From: an uncultured Clostridia bacterium
GTDB taxonomy: Bacteria; Bacillota; Clostridia; TANB77; CAG-508
Reading direction: 5' to 3'
DNA: 9,328 nt
Assembly (NCBI GenBank): GCA_947628925.1
Contig: CANRBU010000040.1
Location: 1-9,328, forward strand
A program made the position numbers and the translations under genes. The number at the start of each line of letters is the position of its first letter. Position 1 is the first letter of the stretch. This document shows, piece by piece, positions 1-6,123 of this stretch. The notes under the pieces are model-generated. The model worked only from the letters and a program-made list of their open reading frames with translations. It did no database searches and had not been told where the DNA came from.

Positions 1-287
1 TCAAGCATAACTCTTGCTGGAACTTCTTTCATTCCACCAATATAACCTGAATGATGTCTATATAATTTTTGATCTAATTTGTTACCAGTTAATTTTACAT
101 CTTTACAATTGATAATAATAACATGGTCACCAGTATCAATATTTGGTGTAAAAGTTGGTTTATGTTTTCCTCTTAATAATTTTGCAGCTTCTGTAGCAAC
201 TCTACCTAGAGGCTTATCAGTAGCGTCAATAATGTACCATTTACTTTTTACTTCATTTTTCTTTGCACTATAAGTTGTATTATTCAT
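1..287 (-). CDS. rplM: 50S ribosomal protein L13, N-terminal part (runs off the window)
   Basis: The reverse strand encodes 95 complete codons of L13, a protein of the large ribosomal subunit that binds 23S rRNA early in assembly. The family pattern is plain: KWYIIDATDKPLGRVAT at about residues 16-32, then LLRGKHKPTFTPNIDTGDHV at 37-56, CKDVKLTGNK at 61-70, and YRHHSGYIGGMKEVPA at 76-91. The family is usually about 142-148 residues, so roughly the last third lies beyond base 1. The ATG at 285-287 follows an AGGAGG site (298-303 on the complementary strand) at ordinary spacing. The first ten or so residues before KWY are a short extension common in clostridial L13. In Firmicutes rpsI (S9) normally follows rplM, but that would lie outside this window. 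It is transcribed divergently from the rpsF operon. Confidence 0.97.
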   Translation of the reverse strand, partial: MNNTTYSAKKNEVKSKWYIIDATDKPLGRVATEAAKLLRGKHKPTFTPNIDTGDHVIIINCKDVKLTGNKLDQKLYRHHSGYIGGMKEVPARVML

Positions 288-321
288 GGTGATAACACCC
301 TCCTATATTTATAAATTTATA

Positions 322-382
322 TGAACCAAATCTTAAGTTACCGGGGAGAAACCCAAGATTTAAGCTTCATTTTACTTAATGC
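322..382 (-). promoter_or_regulatory. Candidate L13 (rplM) mRNA leader
   Basis: Between the predicted rplM start of transcription (near 382) and its SD lies a hairpin. AAATCTT (355-361 read on the minus strand) pairs perfectly with AAGATTT (328-334). Inside it sit GGG (352-354), a short loop, CCCC (343-346) and GGTAAC. Autoregulatory L13 leaders are known in Firmicutes, and a GG..UCCCCGGUAAC core resembles what I remember of that motif. The match is from memory, not from a covariance search. The location, directly upstream of rplM, supports the call. Confidence 0.6.
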
Positions 383-388
383 GTAACT

Positions 389-417
389 ATTTTATTACAA
401 AATAGCGAATTTGTCAA
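389..417 (-). promoter_or_regulatory. SigA-type promoter of rplM
   Basis: On the minus strand a perfect TTGACA -35 (412-417) is separated by exactly 17 bases from a TAAAAT -10 (389-394). Transcription would start near 382, about 95 bases before the rplM start codon. That leaves room for the hairpin leader. Confidence 0.85.
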
Positions 418-499
418 TATATTTTATAAAAAATCCCAAAAAAAGTATGAATATGGCGATGAAGAGGATAAAACTTTTACAAAAATTTTGAATAAATAC

Positions 500-528
500 T
501 TGCAAAATATAAAAAAACGTGATAAAAT
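500..528 (+). promoter_or_regulatory. SigA-type promoter of rpsF-ssb-rpsR
   Basis: A TTGCAA -35 (500-505), a 17-base spacer and a TAAAAT -10 (523-528) preceded by an extended TGn element (520-522). Predicted start near 535. The 80 or so bases between this and the rplM promoter hold nothing else I can identify. Confidence 0.8.
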
Positions 529-534
529 AGCAAT

Positions 535-595
535 GTTCAAAATGAACAGTATCTCTACTCACTTAAAAAGGTGGGTTAAATCCAAAGGGAGGTGA
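535..595 (+). promoter_or_regulatory. rpsF leader, candidate S6:S18 binding RNA
   Basis: The predicted transcript begins with a small hairpin, GTTCA (535-539) against TGAAC (543-547). A second hairpin follows, ACTCAC (557-562) against GTGGGT (571-576), with an A-rich loop and one G-U pair. Then comes a strong GGAGGTGA SD at 588-595. Many bacterial rpsF operons carry a leader bound by the S6:S18 complex that mimics its 16S rRNA site. The position and the GGTGGGTT..AATCC segment fit, but I could not test it against the family model. Confidence 0.5.
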
Positions 596-601
596 ACGCA
601 G

Positions 602-883
602 ATGAATAAATACGAAAGTGTTATCATCATCAATCCAAATTTAGATGAAGCAGCAGTAAAAGCATTAGAAGACAAATTCACAGGATTGATAAACAAAAAT
701 GGAAAAGTAGAATCTGTAGAGGAAATGGGCAAAAGAAAACTTGCCTATGATATCAAGAAAAATTCAGAAGCATTCTATGTAGTTATCCATTTTGAAGCAA
801 AACCAGATTCAGTAGCAGAACTTGAAAGAAACTACAGAATCACAGATGACGTATTAAAATTTATCGTTGTCAAAAAAGACTAA
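602..883 (+). CDS. rpsF: 30S ribosomal protein S6
   Basis: A 93-residue S6, the usual length for Firmicutes. S6 pairs with S18 on the platform of the small subunit and binds the central domain of 16S rRNA. The N-terminal MNKYESVIIINPNLDE strand-and-turn and the later MGKRKLAYDIKKNSEAFYVV segment (42-61) are the family hallmarks. So is the RNYRITDDVLKFIVV strand near the C-terminus (76-90). The start follows GGAGGTGA with a 6-base gap. It heads the conserved rpsF-ssb-rpsR operon, which couples an S6:S18 pair with the single-stranded DNA-binding protein. It lacks the long acidic tail seen in enterobacterial S6, as is normal here. Confidence 0.97.
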   Translation: MNKYESVIIINPNLDEAAVKALEDKFTGLINKNGKVESVEEMGKRKLAYDIKKNSEAFYVVIHFEAKPDSVAELERNYRITDDVLKFIVVKKD

Positions 884-953
884 TACATAGTCAAACAGTA
901 AAAATCAAATAAAGTAAGGGACCTTTATGCGAAGTAAAGAAAGGTGATAAAAA

Positions 954-1385
954 ATGAACAAAGTAATTTTAATGGGAAGACTAACAAGAGATCCAGAAGT
1001 TAGATACACTCAAACCAACAACACACTAGTAGCTTCTTTTAGCCTTGCAGTAAATAGAAGATTTGCAAAACAAGGAGAAGAAAGACAAGCTGATTTTGTT
1101 AATATTGTTGCATGGAGTAAAACAGGTGAATTTTGTAGCAAATACTTTAAAAAAGGTCAACAAGTAGGTGTGATTGGCAGACTTCAAACAAGAAATTGGG
1201 ATGATGACCAAGGTGTAAAACACTATGTAACAGAAGTTGTTGCAGAAGAAGCTTATTTTGCAGATAGCAAAAGAGACGGAGAAGCAGGAAATGCAGCTTT
1301 TGATAGTAACTTTGGAGCCACAGCACCAGGAAACATGGGATCAGATTTTGAAGTAACATCTTCAACAGATGATTTACCATTCTAA
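954..1385 (+). CDS. ssb: Single-stranded DNA-binding protein
   Basis: A 143-residue SSB, which coats single-stranded DNA during replication, recombination and repair, normally as a homotetramer. The OB fold covers about residues 1-104: MNKVILMGRLTRDPEVRYT, then FVNIVAWSKTGEFCSKYFKKGQ and VIGRLQTRNWDD. The aromatic residues W54, F60 and W82 lie where DNA-stacking residues are expected. A short Gly/Asn/Ser-rich linker (about 105-137) leads to the acidic tip DDLPF (139-143), the docking peptide for replication and repair partners. The linker is short compared with many SSBs. An AAAGGTGAT site at about 939-947 precedes the ATG. It lies 70 bases after rpsF and 22 before rpsR, so it is co-transcribed with both. 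Confidence 0.97.
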   Translation: MNKVILMGRLTRDPEVRYTQTNNTLVASFSLAVNRRFAKQGEERQADFVNIVAWSKTGEFCSKYFKKGQQVGVIGRLQTRNWDDDQGVKHYVTEVVAEEAYFADSKRDGEAGNAAFDSNFGATAPGNMGSDFEVTSSTDDLPF

Positions 1386-1407
1386 AACCGAGAGGGGGAA
1401 ATAAAAA

Positions 1408-1689
1408 ATGGCAGACAAAAAGCAAAACAAGAGAAATAATAACAAAAATTATGATGAGGATTATAATCCAAGATTCAGAAAACAAAGAAAAAAAGTTTGC
1501 GTTTTGTGCAGTGATAAAAACTTTGAATTAGATTATAAAAATCCAGAACAACTAAAAAAATTCATAAATGATAAAGGAAAAATTTTACCAAGAAGAACAA
1601 CTGGAGCATGTAGTAAACATCAAAGAGATATCACAACAGCGGTAAAAAGAGCAAGACATATTGCAATTTTACCATACACTCAAAATTAA
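1408..1689 (+). CDS. rpsR: 30S ribosomal protein S18, zinc-binding form
   Basis: A 93-residue S18, partner of S6 on the 30S platform. The N-terminal 29 residues are a basic, Asn-rich extension. The core runs from KVCVLC (29-34) through the KILPRRTTGACSKHQR signature (58-73) to AVKRARHIAILPY (78-90). C31, C34, C68 and H71 form a CxxC...CxxH set, so this is the metal-binding (C+) version of S18. Many bacteria carry a cysteine-free copy made under zinc shortage; none is seen in this window. An AGAGGGGG site at 1391-1398 precedes the ATG. It is the last gene of the operon, followed by two terminator hairpins. Confidence 0.97.
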   Translation: MADKKQNKRNNNKNYDEDYNPRFRKQRKKVCVLCSDKNFELDYKNPEQLKKFINDKGKILPRRTTGACSKHQRDITTAVKRARHIAILPYTQN

Positions 1690-1701
1690 AAAATAATGTT
1701 T

Positions 1702-1745
1702 AAAGAGCAAAAGCTTGAAAATCATGGCTTTTGTTCTTTTTTCTT
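1702..1745 (+). terminator. Rho-independent terminator of rpsF-ssb-rpsR
   Basis: A 13-bp stem, 1702-1714 against 1727-1739, with one G-U pair and a 12-base loop, runs straight into a T-rich stretch. It begins 12 bases after the rpsR stop codon. Confidence 0.9.
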
Positions 1746-1753
1746 GCAATATA

Positions 1754-1791
1754 AAAAGACTGATACTTGTTGATTCAAGTATCAGTCTTTT
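1754..1791. terminator. Bidirectional terminator between rpsR and the convergent gene
   Basis: A perfect 16-bp inverted repeat (1754-1769 against 1776-1791) with a 6-base loop. It has A-run and T-run flanks in both orientations. It sits 9 bases beyond the stop of the leftward gene and is the only terminator available to it. It also backs up the rpsR terminator. Confidence 0.85.
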
Positions 1792-1799
1792 CGTTCAGA

Positions 1800-2543
1800 C
1801 TAAATTGCTCTGAACTCTAAGGAAGGTCCACAGTAATTTAAAGCAGAGTCCTGCTTCGACTGTGAAAAATAAAACTTCTGAAAAACAGATTCCCGTCTCA
1901 TTAAGAGACGATTGAACTTACTGGCCTGCAAACCATATTGGTTCGCATCAAATTCGCAATAGGCTCTCGAAGTGATATTCTTTAAACCACATGCGATACT
2001 GAGAGATGGATGATGGTCACAGCCATCTGTGAAATGAAGCTCTAAATGGTTTCCACTTTTGATAGACATACGGCCATAACAACCTCTAATCATGAGCAAG
2101 TTAAAAGTCTTAACCAAATCATCCAGTTCATTAAACTGCTTTCTCAGTGGAAAGTGTAAATTTACTGAAAGATTTGAGACTTCAGAGTCCAACACAGGAA
2201 TTGACAGTTCAGGTATATCAGTATTAAACGAAGAAGATTTCTCACTCTCATTTAATAGACAAATATACTGACCATCATAGTCTGAGTCAAGTACAACAGG
2301 TGAATCATTACAACTGATTTTTGCTAAAGTTTCAGCAGCCTCATCAGAGAAATTTGCCAAATCACGTTGAATTTGGACAAATGAGTAACTCTTGCATCTG
2401 TGTACTGTTATACACAAAACATAAGAATTTCTCCGCTTGCTCACATTTACAGTAAGCTTGTTTCCGTTAAGTATCATCCGATCCAATACAGGACAGATAA
2501 ATTTCAACTCCGGAAACTTGTTTTTCAATTCTAGTTGCAACAT
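1800..2543 (-). CDS. Protein of unknown function, probably horizontally acquired
   Basis: A 247-residue protein I do not recognise. I place the start at 2543 because AAGGAGGG (2552-2559, minus strand) lies 8 bases upstream; an in-frame ATG 14 codons earlier has no SD and would fall inside the leader. The protein is soluble-looking, with no signal peptide or membrane segment. It has ten cysteines (for example C17, C44, C50, C155, C175, C185, C196, C238) and a DGCDHH cluster at 173-178 that could bind metal. Codon use differs sharply from the neighbours: AAG, CAG, CTG and CGG are common, while flanking genes use AAA, CAA, TTA and AGA. It stands alone between its own promoter and terminator, convergent with rpsR and divergent from the PLP enzyme. 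Being a real gene is likely; its function is unknown. Confidence 0.75.
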   Translation of the reverse strand: MLQLELKNKFPELKFICPVLDRMILNGNKLTVNVSKRRNSYVLCITVHRCKSYSFVQIQRDLANFSDEAAETLAKISCNDSPVVLDSDYDGQYICLLNESEKSSSFNTDIPELSIPVLDSEVSNLSVNLHFPLRKQFNELDDLVKTFNLLMIRGCYGRMSIKSGNHLELHFTDGCDHHPSLSIACGLKNITSRAYCEFDANQYGLQASKFNRLLMRRESVFQKFYFSQSKQDSALNYCGPSLEFRAI

Positions 2544-2575
2544 AGATGTCGCCCTCCTTATATAATATTTATACT

Positions 2576-2595
2576 GTACCACCATTTAGTGATAC
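2576..2595. repeat. Inverted repeat at the start of the leftward transcript
   Basis: GTACCAC (2576-2582) and GTGATAC (2589-2595) form a 7-bp stem with one G-U pair in the minus-strand RNA and a 6-base loop. It coincides with the predicted start of transcription. It could be an operator for a dimeric regulator or a 5' hairpin that protects the mRNA; the sequence alone does not decide. Confidence 0.4.
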
Positions 2596-2601
2596 ACTTA
2601 T

Positions 2602-2630
2602 ATTATAACTCTATTTACATAAAAGTGCAA
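2602..2630 (-). promoter_or_regulatory. SigA-type promoter of the leftward unknown gene
   Basis: On the minus strand TTGCAC (2625-2630), 17 bases, then a perfect TATAAT (2602-2607). Start of transcription is predicted near 2595, about 52 bases before the start codon. Confidence 0.8.
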
Positions 2631-2638
2631 GAGATGTC

Positions 2639-2667
2639 TTGTAAAGAAAAGCAAAACATGGTAAAAT
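2639..2667 (+). promoter_or_regulatory. SigA-type promoter of the PLP enzyme-flavoprotein-YigZ unit
   Basis: TTGTAA (2639-2644), a 17-base spacer and TAAAAT (2662-2667) with an extended TGn element (2659-2661). Its -35 lies only 8 bases from the -35 of the leftward promoter, so the two polymerases would compete for the same DNA. Confidence 0.7.
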
Positions 2668-2699
2668 ATAAACATATAACTAAGAAAGGAAAAAATAAT

Positions 2700-3935
2700 A
2701 TGAATCGAGAATTAGTAGAAAAAGTTGAGAAAGAAATAGAGCAACAATTTAAGAAAATTGAAAAAATATGTGAGACAAATAGTATAAAAGTAATAAAAGC
2801 TTTTCAAGATTGTAATTTACAAGAAATGCACATGCAATCTTCAACAGGGTATGGAATTGATGAATCAGGAAGAAATAAAATAGAAGAAATCTATGCACAA
2901 ATTTTTAAAGCAGAAGATGCACTTGTAAGAAGCCAACTTATTTCAGGAACACATGCATTATCAATTTGCTTATCAGGTCTTTTACGCCCAAATGATACAA
3001 TGCTTAGTATAACAGGAGCACCATATGATACATTACAAACAGTGATAGGTCTAGGAGAAAATCCAAGCAAAAGTTCATTAAAAGCATATGGAATAAAATA
3101 TGAACAAATTGAACTTGTAAATAATGAATTTGATATAAAAACAATCCAAGAAAGAATAAAAAAACAAGACATCAAACTTATAGAAATTCAAAGATCACGA
3201 GGATATTCAACAAGAAAAAGTTTAACTATTTCACAAATAGAAGAAGCAATAAAGAAAATTAGAGAAATAAACAAACAAGTAATAATTATGGTAGATAATT
3301 GTTATGGAGAATTTGTTGAAGAAAAAGAACCAATAGAAGTTGGCGCAGATATTTGTGTAGGGTCACTCATGAAAAATTTAGGCTCAGGAATAGCTACAAG
3401 TGGAGCATATATTGTAGGAAGAAAAGACTTAATAGAATTATGTGCTGAAAGACTAACTGCACCAGGAATAGGAAAAGAGATAGGACCATCACTAGGTCAA
3501 AACACGAATTTCTTAAAAGGATTATTTTTTGCACCACAAGTAGTCGCAAGTAGTGTAAAAACTGCTGTATTTGCAAGTAAAATTTTGGAAGAATTAGGTT
3601 ATAAAGTAGAGCCCAAATATGATGAGCAAAGAGCAGATATTGTGCAAACAATACATTTAGGTAGTAAAGAAAAATTAATAAAATTTTGCCAAGGTATCCA
3701 AAAAGGTTCACCAATCGACAGCCAAGTAATACCAGAGCCAGCAGATATGGGAGGATATGAAGACCAAGTTATTATGGCAGCTGGAACATTTACAGAAGGT
3801 TCTACAATAGAACTAAGTTGTGATGGACCAATAAGAGAGCCATATATTGCATATTTACAAGGAGGACTAACATACGAATATGGCAAATATGGAATTTTAA
3901 AGGCAATAGACGAAATGTCAAAATTTTCCACATAA
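2700..3935 (+). CDS. PLP-dependent methionine gamma-lyase family protein (YnbB-like)
   Basis: A 411-residue cytoplasmic aminotransferase-fold enzyme of the Met_gamma_lyase (aluminium-resistance-like, B. subtilis YnbB) family. The start at 2700 follows an AGAAAGGA site; the longer open frame back to 2535 crosses both divergent promoters and is not translated. Visible features are the SGTHALS cofactor-phosphate loop (82-88), the VDNCYGEF segment with the ring-pairing aspartate D199, and SLMKNLGSG, where K225 should form the Schiff base. The C-terminus has the GSTIELSCDGPIREPY and QGGLTYEY segments (367-382, 387-394). Family members are annotated as carbon-sulphur lyases, but their physiological substrate is poorly settled. 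It leads a unit in which the flavoprotein gene follows after 18 bases. Confidence 0.9.
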   Translation: MNRELVEKVEKEIEQQFKKIEKICETNSIKVIKAFQDCNLQEMHMQSSTGYGIDESGRNKIEEIYAQIFKAEDALVRSQLISGTHALSICLSGLLRPNDTMLSITGAPYDTLQTVIGLGENPSKSSLKAYGIKYEQIELVNNEFDIKTIQERIKKQDIKLIEIQRSRGYSTRKSLTISQIEEAIKKIREINKQVIIMVDNCYGEFVEEKEPIEVGADICVGSLMKNLGSGIATSGAYIVGRKDLIELCAERLTAPGIGKEIGPSLGQNTNFLKGLFFAPQVVASSVKTAVFASKILEELGYKVEPKYDEQRADIVQTIHLGSKEKLIKFCQGIQKGSPIDSQVIPEPADMGGYEDQVIMAAGTFTEGSTIELSCDGPIREPYIAYLQGGLTYEYGKYGILKAIDEMSKFST

Positions 3936-3953
3936 TGAAAGGAATGAAATAAA

Positions 3954-5204
3954 ATGAAAGTAGTTGTCATTGGTGGTGGACCAGCAGGAATGATGTCAGC
4001 AATCACAGCAGCTAAAGAAGGAAATGAAGTTACTATAATTGAAAAGATGGATTCATTAGGAAAAAAACTTTTGATAACAGGTAAAGGAAGATGTAACATT
4101 ACATCTTCTTTAGATATGGCAGATTTCATAAAAAATATACCAGGAAATGGTATGTTTTTATATAGTAGTTTTCAACGATTTACAAATCAAGATATTATAA
4201 ACTTTTTAAATGAACAAGGTCTTAAAGTAAAAGAAGAAAGAGGCAATAGAATTTTCCCTGTTACAGATAAAGCACAAGATGTTTTAAACTGTTTCCTAAA
4301 AAAATTAAAAGAGTTGCATGTTCACACAATACTAGGAGAAAAAGTGGAAAAAATTATTACAGATGAAGGAAAAAATGTAAAAAGTGTAAAAACAAATAAA
4401 CAAAATATTTTGGCTGATAAAATAATATTAGCAACAGGTGGAAAAAGTTATCCAACTACTGGTTCAAGAGGAGATGGATACAAGATTGCAAAAGACTTAG
4501 GTCATACAATAACAACAATAAAACCATCTTTAGTACCATTAGAAACATATGATGATGAAAAAAATAAAAGCTTACAAGGTCTATCGCTAAAAAATGTAAA
4601 AATTCAATTTATAGACAAAACGAAAAATAAAATCATTTACGAAGATTTTGGAGAAATGCTTTTCACACATTTTGGAGTATCAGGTCCAACAATTTTGAGT
4701 GGGTCAGCACATTTGATAAGATACAAAAATATAGATGAATTATTGAAAGAGCATAATATAATATTAAAAATAGATTTAAAACCAGCACTATCAATAGAAC
4801 AGCTAAACAATAGAATTTTACGCGATTTTTCTGAAGAAAAAAATAAGCAATTCAAAAACAGTTTAGACAAATTACTACCTAAAAAAATAATTGAACCAGT
4901 TATTAAAGAAACAGAAATCAATCCTCAAAAACAAGTAAATATGGTTACAAAAGAAGAAAGAGAGAAACTAATAAAAATACTGAAAAATTTTGAAATAACA
5001 ATAAAAACTTTTAGACCAATAGAAGAAGCCATAATTACAAGCGGAGGAATTAGTATAAAAGAAATAAACCCAAAAACAATGGAATCAAAACTTATAAAAG
5101 GTCTATATTTTGCTGGAGAAATAATTGATGTTGATGGCTATACAGGAGGATTTAATTTACAAATTGCATATTCAACAGGCTATGTGGCAGGAAGTGATTT
5201 TTAG
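3954..5204 (+). CDS. FAD-dependent oxidoreductase, BaiN/HI0933 (YhiN) family
   Basis: A 416-residue flavoprotein. The N-terminal Rossmann motif VVVIGGGPAGMMSA (3-16) ends its second strand in IIEK (28-31), where E30 would hold the ribose. The family signature KKLLITGKGRCNIT (37-50) follows, then LATGGKSYPTTGSRGDGY (159-176) and, near the C-terminus, LYFAGEIIDVDGYTGGFNLQIA (384-405). Length and order match the HI0933 family. BaiN was named for a bile-acid step in one gut clostridium, but most members are widespread housekeeping flavoproteins of unknown substrate, so I do not infer bile-acid chemistry. An AAAGGA site precedes the ATG. It follows the PLP gene by 18 bases, and its stop codon overlaps the left copy of the 11-bp direct repeat that flanks the palindromic insertion. 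Confidence 0.92.
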   Translation: MKVVVIGGGPAGMMSAITAAKEGNEVTIIEKMDSLGKKLLITGKGRCNITSSLDMADFIKNIPGNGMFLYSSFQRFTNQDIINFLNEQGLKVKEERGNRIFPVTDKAQDVLNCFLKKLKELHVHTILGEKVEKIITDEGKNVKSVKTNKQNILADKIILATGGKSYPTTGSRGDGYKIAKDLGHTITTIKPSLVPLETYDDEKNKSLQGLSLKNVKIQFIDKTKNKIIYEDFGEMLFTHFGVSGPTILSGSAHLIRYKNIDELLKEHNIILKIDLKPALSIEQLNNRILRDFSEEKNKQFKNSLDKLLPKKIIEPVIKETEINPQKQVNMVTKEEREKLIKILKNFEITIKTFRPIEEAIITSGGISIKEINPKTMESKLIKGLYFAGEIIDVDGYTGGFNLQIAYSTGYVAGSDF

Positions 5205-5362
5205 AAAGGAAGATAAGGTTGAAAAATAATTACAATTTTGGCTGTGTCAAATTTCATTAAAAACGCGGTTACATACAAAAAGTATGCGCCCTTGCCTTTT
5301 TAACAAAATTTTCCTTGCCAAAATTTAATTCTTTTCCAACCAATTTGTGCCTTAGAAAGGAA
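5201..5362. mobile_element. Palindromic MITE-like insertion with 11-bp target duplication
   Basis: The 169-base gap between the flavoprotein and yigZ genes holds an imperfect palindrome. The left arm (5217-5276) starts GGTTG and the right arm (5282-5341) ends CAACC, with an AAAAA loop at 5277-5281. Most positions pair; for instance the TTTTGGC of the left arm (5236-5242) matches GCCAAAA (5317-5323). Outside the palindrome the 11 bases TTAGAAAGGAA occur at 5201-5211 and again at 5352-5362. Deleting one copy plus the intervening 140 bases leaves a stop-to-start gap of 18 bases, identical to the preceding gene junction. I infer insertion into the SD region, duplicating the SD. There is no transposase inside, so any movement would need one in trans. 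It could instead be an RNA processing or attenuation hairpin. Confidence 0.65.
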
Positions 5363-5373
5363 TGTGATTAAAA

Positions 5374-6012
5374 ATGGACAAATTTTTGACAATAAAGCAA
5401 GAAGCAACAGCAGAAATATCAGAAAAAAAATCAAAATTTATTGCCAACATCATCCCAGTAGAAACAAAAGAAGAAGCGGAAAATGCAATAAAGAAAATCA
5501 AAAAAATTAATTATGATGCAAGACATCATTGCAGTGCATATCGAATAATAGAAGGAAACAGTATAGTAGAAAAATCAAGTGATGATGGTGAACCATCAGG
5601 AACAGCTGGAGCACCTATGTTAAATATTTTACAAAAAAATGAATTATGCAATGTTGTTATAATTGTAACTAGATATTTTGGTGGAATATTACTTGGAACA
5701 GGAGGACTATTAAGAGCATATTCAGAAGCTACCATAAATGCAATCGAAAACTCTCAAAAAGTAGAAAAAGTATTAGGAACTGAAATGGAAGTAACAATAT
5801 TGTACTCAGAATATGAAAAATTTAAATATTATTGCCAAAAAACAGGAATAGTTATAGAAAAAGTAAGTTATGGAGAGAATATTGTATGTAATATTACACT
5901 AGAAGAAGAAACAAAACAAAAGTTATTGGCAGATTTTGAAACAAAGAATATAAATTTAGAACAATGTAAAGAATTTAATAAAAAATACATGGAAAAATGT
6001 ATAATAAAATGA
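5374..6012 (+). CDS. yigZ: YigZ/IMPACT family protein (UPF0029)
   Basis: A 212-residue protein of the YigZ/YvyE/IMPACT family. The conserved N-terminal domain (about 1-125) has KKSKFIANI (18-26), then ARHHCSAYRI (49-58) and the diagnostic DDGEPSGTAGAPML (70-83). VTRYFGGILLGTGGLLRAY (98-116) completes the signature. A smaller C-terminal domain of the DUF1949 kind (about 135-205) follows. The eukaryotic relative regulates the Gcn2 kinase through ribosome association; the role of the bacterial proteins is not firmly known. The SD is GAAAGGAA at 5355-5362, the right-hand copy of the duplicated 11-mer. It appears to be the last gene of the unit beginning at 2700. I see no convincing terminator after it, so some read-through into spo0A is possible. 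Confidence 0.93.
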   Translation: MDKFLTIKQEATAEISEKKSKFIANIIPVETKEEAENAIKKIKKINYDARHHCSAYRIIEGNSIVEKSSDDGEPSGTAGAPMLNILQKNELCNVVIIVTRYFGGILLGTGGLLRAYSEATINAIENSQKVEKVLGTEMEVTILYSEYEKFKYYCQKTGIVIEKVSYGENIVCNITLEEETKQKLLADFETKNINLEQCKEFNKKYMEKCIIK

Positions 6013-6051
6013 CACTTTCATAAAGAAAAATGGAAAAATTTTACAATTTTC

Positions 6052-6080
6052 TTGCAAACCCTCAAAATTTAAAATATAAT
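6052..6080 (+). promoter_or_regulatory. SigA-type promoter of spo0A
   Basis: TTGCAA (6052-6057), 17 bases, perfect TATAAT (6075-6080). The transcript would begin near 6087 at a short inverted repeat, TGTTG (6087-6091) against CAACA (6097-6101). I see no clear SigH promoter or perfect Spo0A box nearby, so this looks like the vegetative promoter. Confidence 0.8.
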
Positions 6081-6123
6081 GCGAATTGTTGATTTACAAC
6101 AGAAAAAAATTAGGAGGGTAACT

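Noticed and set aside
79..273. Open frame on the plus strand through the rplM region
   Set aside because: It lies antisense inside the unmistakable L13 coding sequence and has no SD.
927..947. Six-codon ATG frame before ssb with AAGGG upstream
   Set aside because: It is too short to support; the SD spacing is marginal and the likelihood of chance is high.
2535..2699. N-terminal extension of the PLP enzyme by 55 codons
   Set aside because: It would begin inside the leftward gene and cross both divergent promoters; the ATG at 2700 has the SD and matches the family start.
5219..5260. 13-codon TTG-initiated frame in the palindromic element after a GAAAGGA site
   Set aside because: It lies wholly in the palindrome arm and the SD-like sequence is explained as the duplicated target.
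6031..6057. GAAAAATT/AATTTTC hairpin after yigZ as a terminator
   Set aside because: It is A/T pairs only with a bulge and no T-tract, and it overlaps the spo0A -35 region.
6040..6071. Resemblance of the yigZ-spo0A gap to the arms of the palindromic element (shared TTACAATTTT)
   Set aside because: The match is short and AT-rich; alignment beyond ten bases breaks down.
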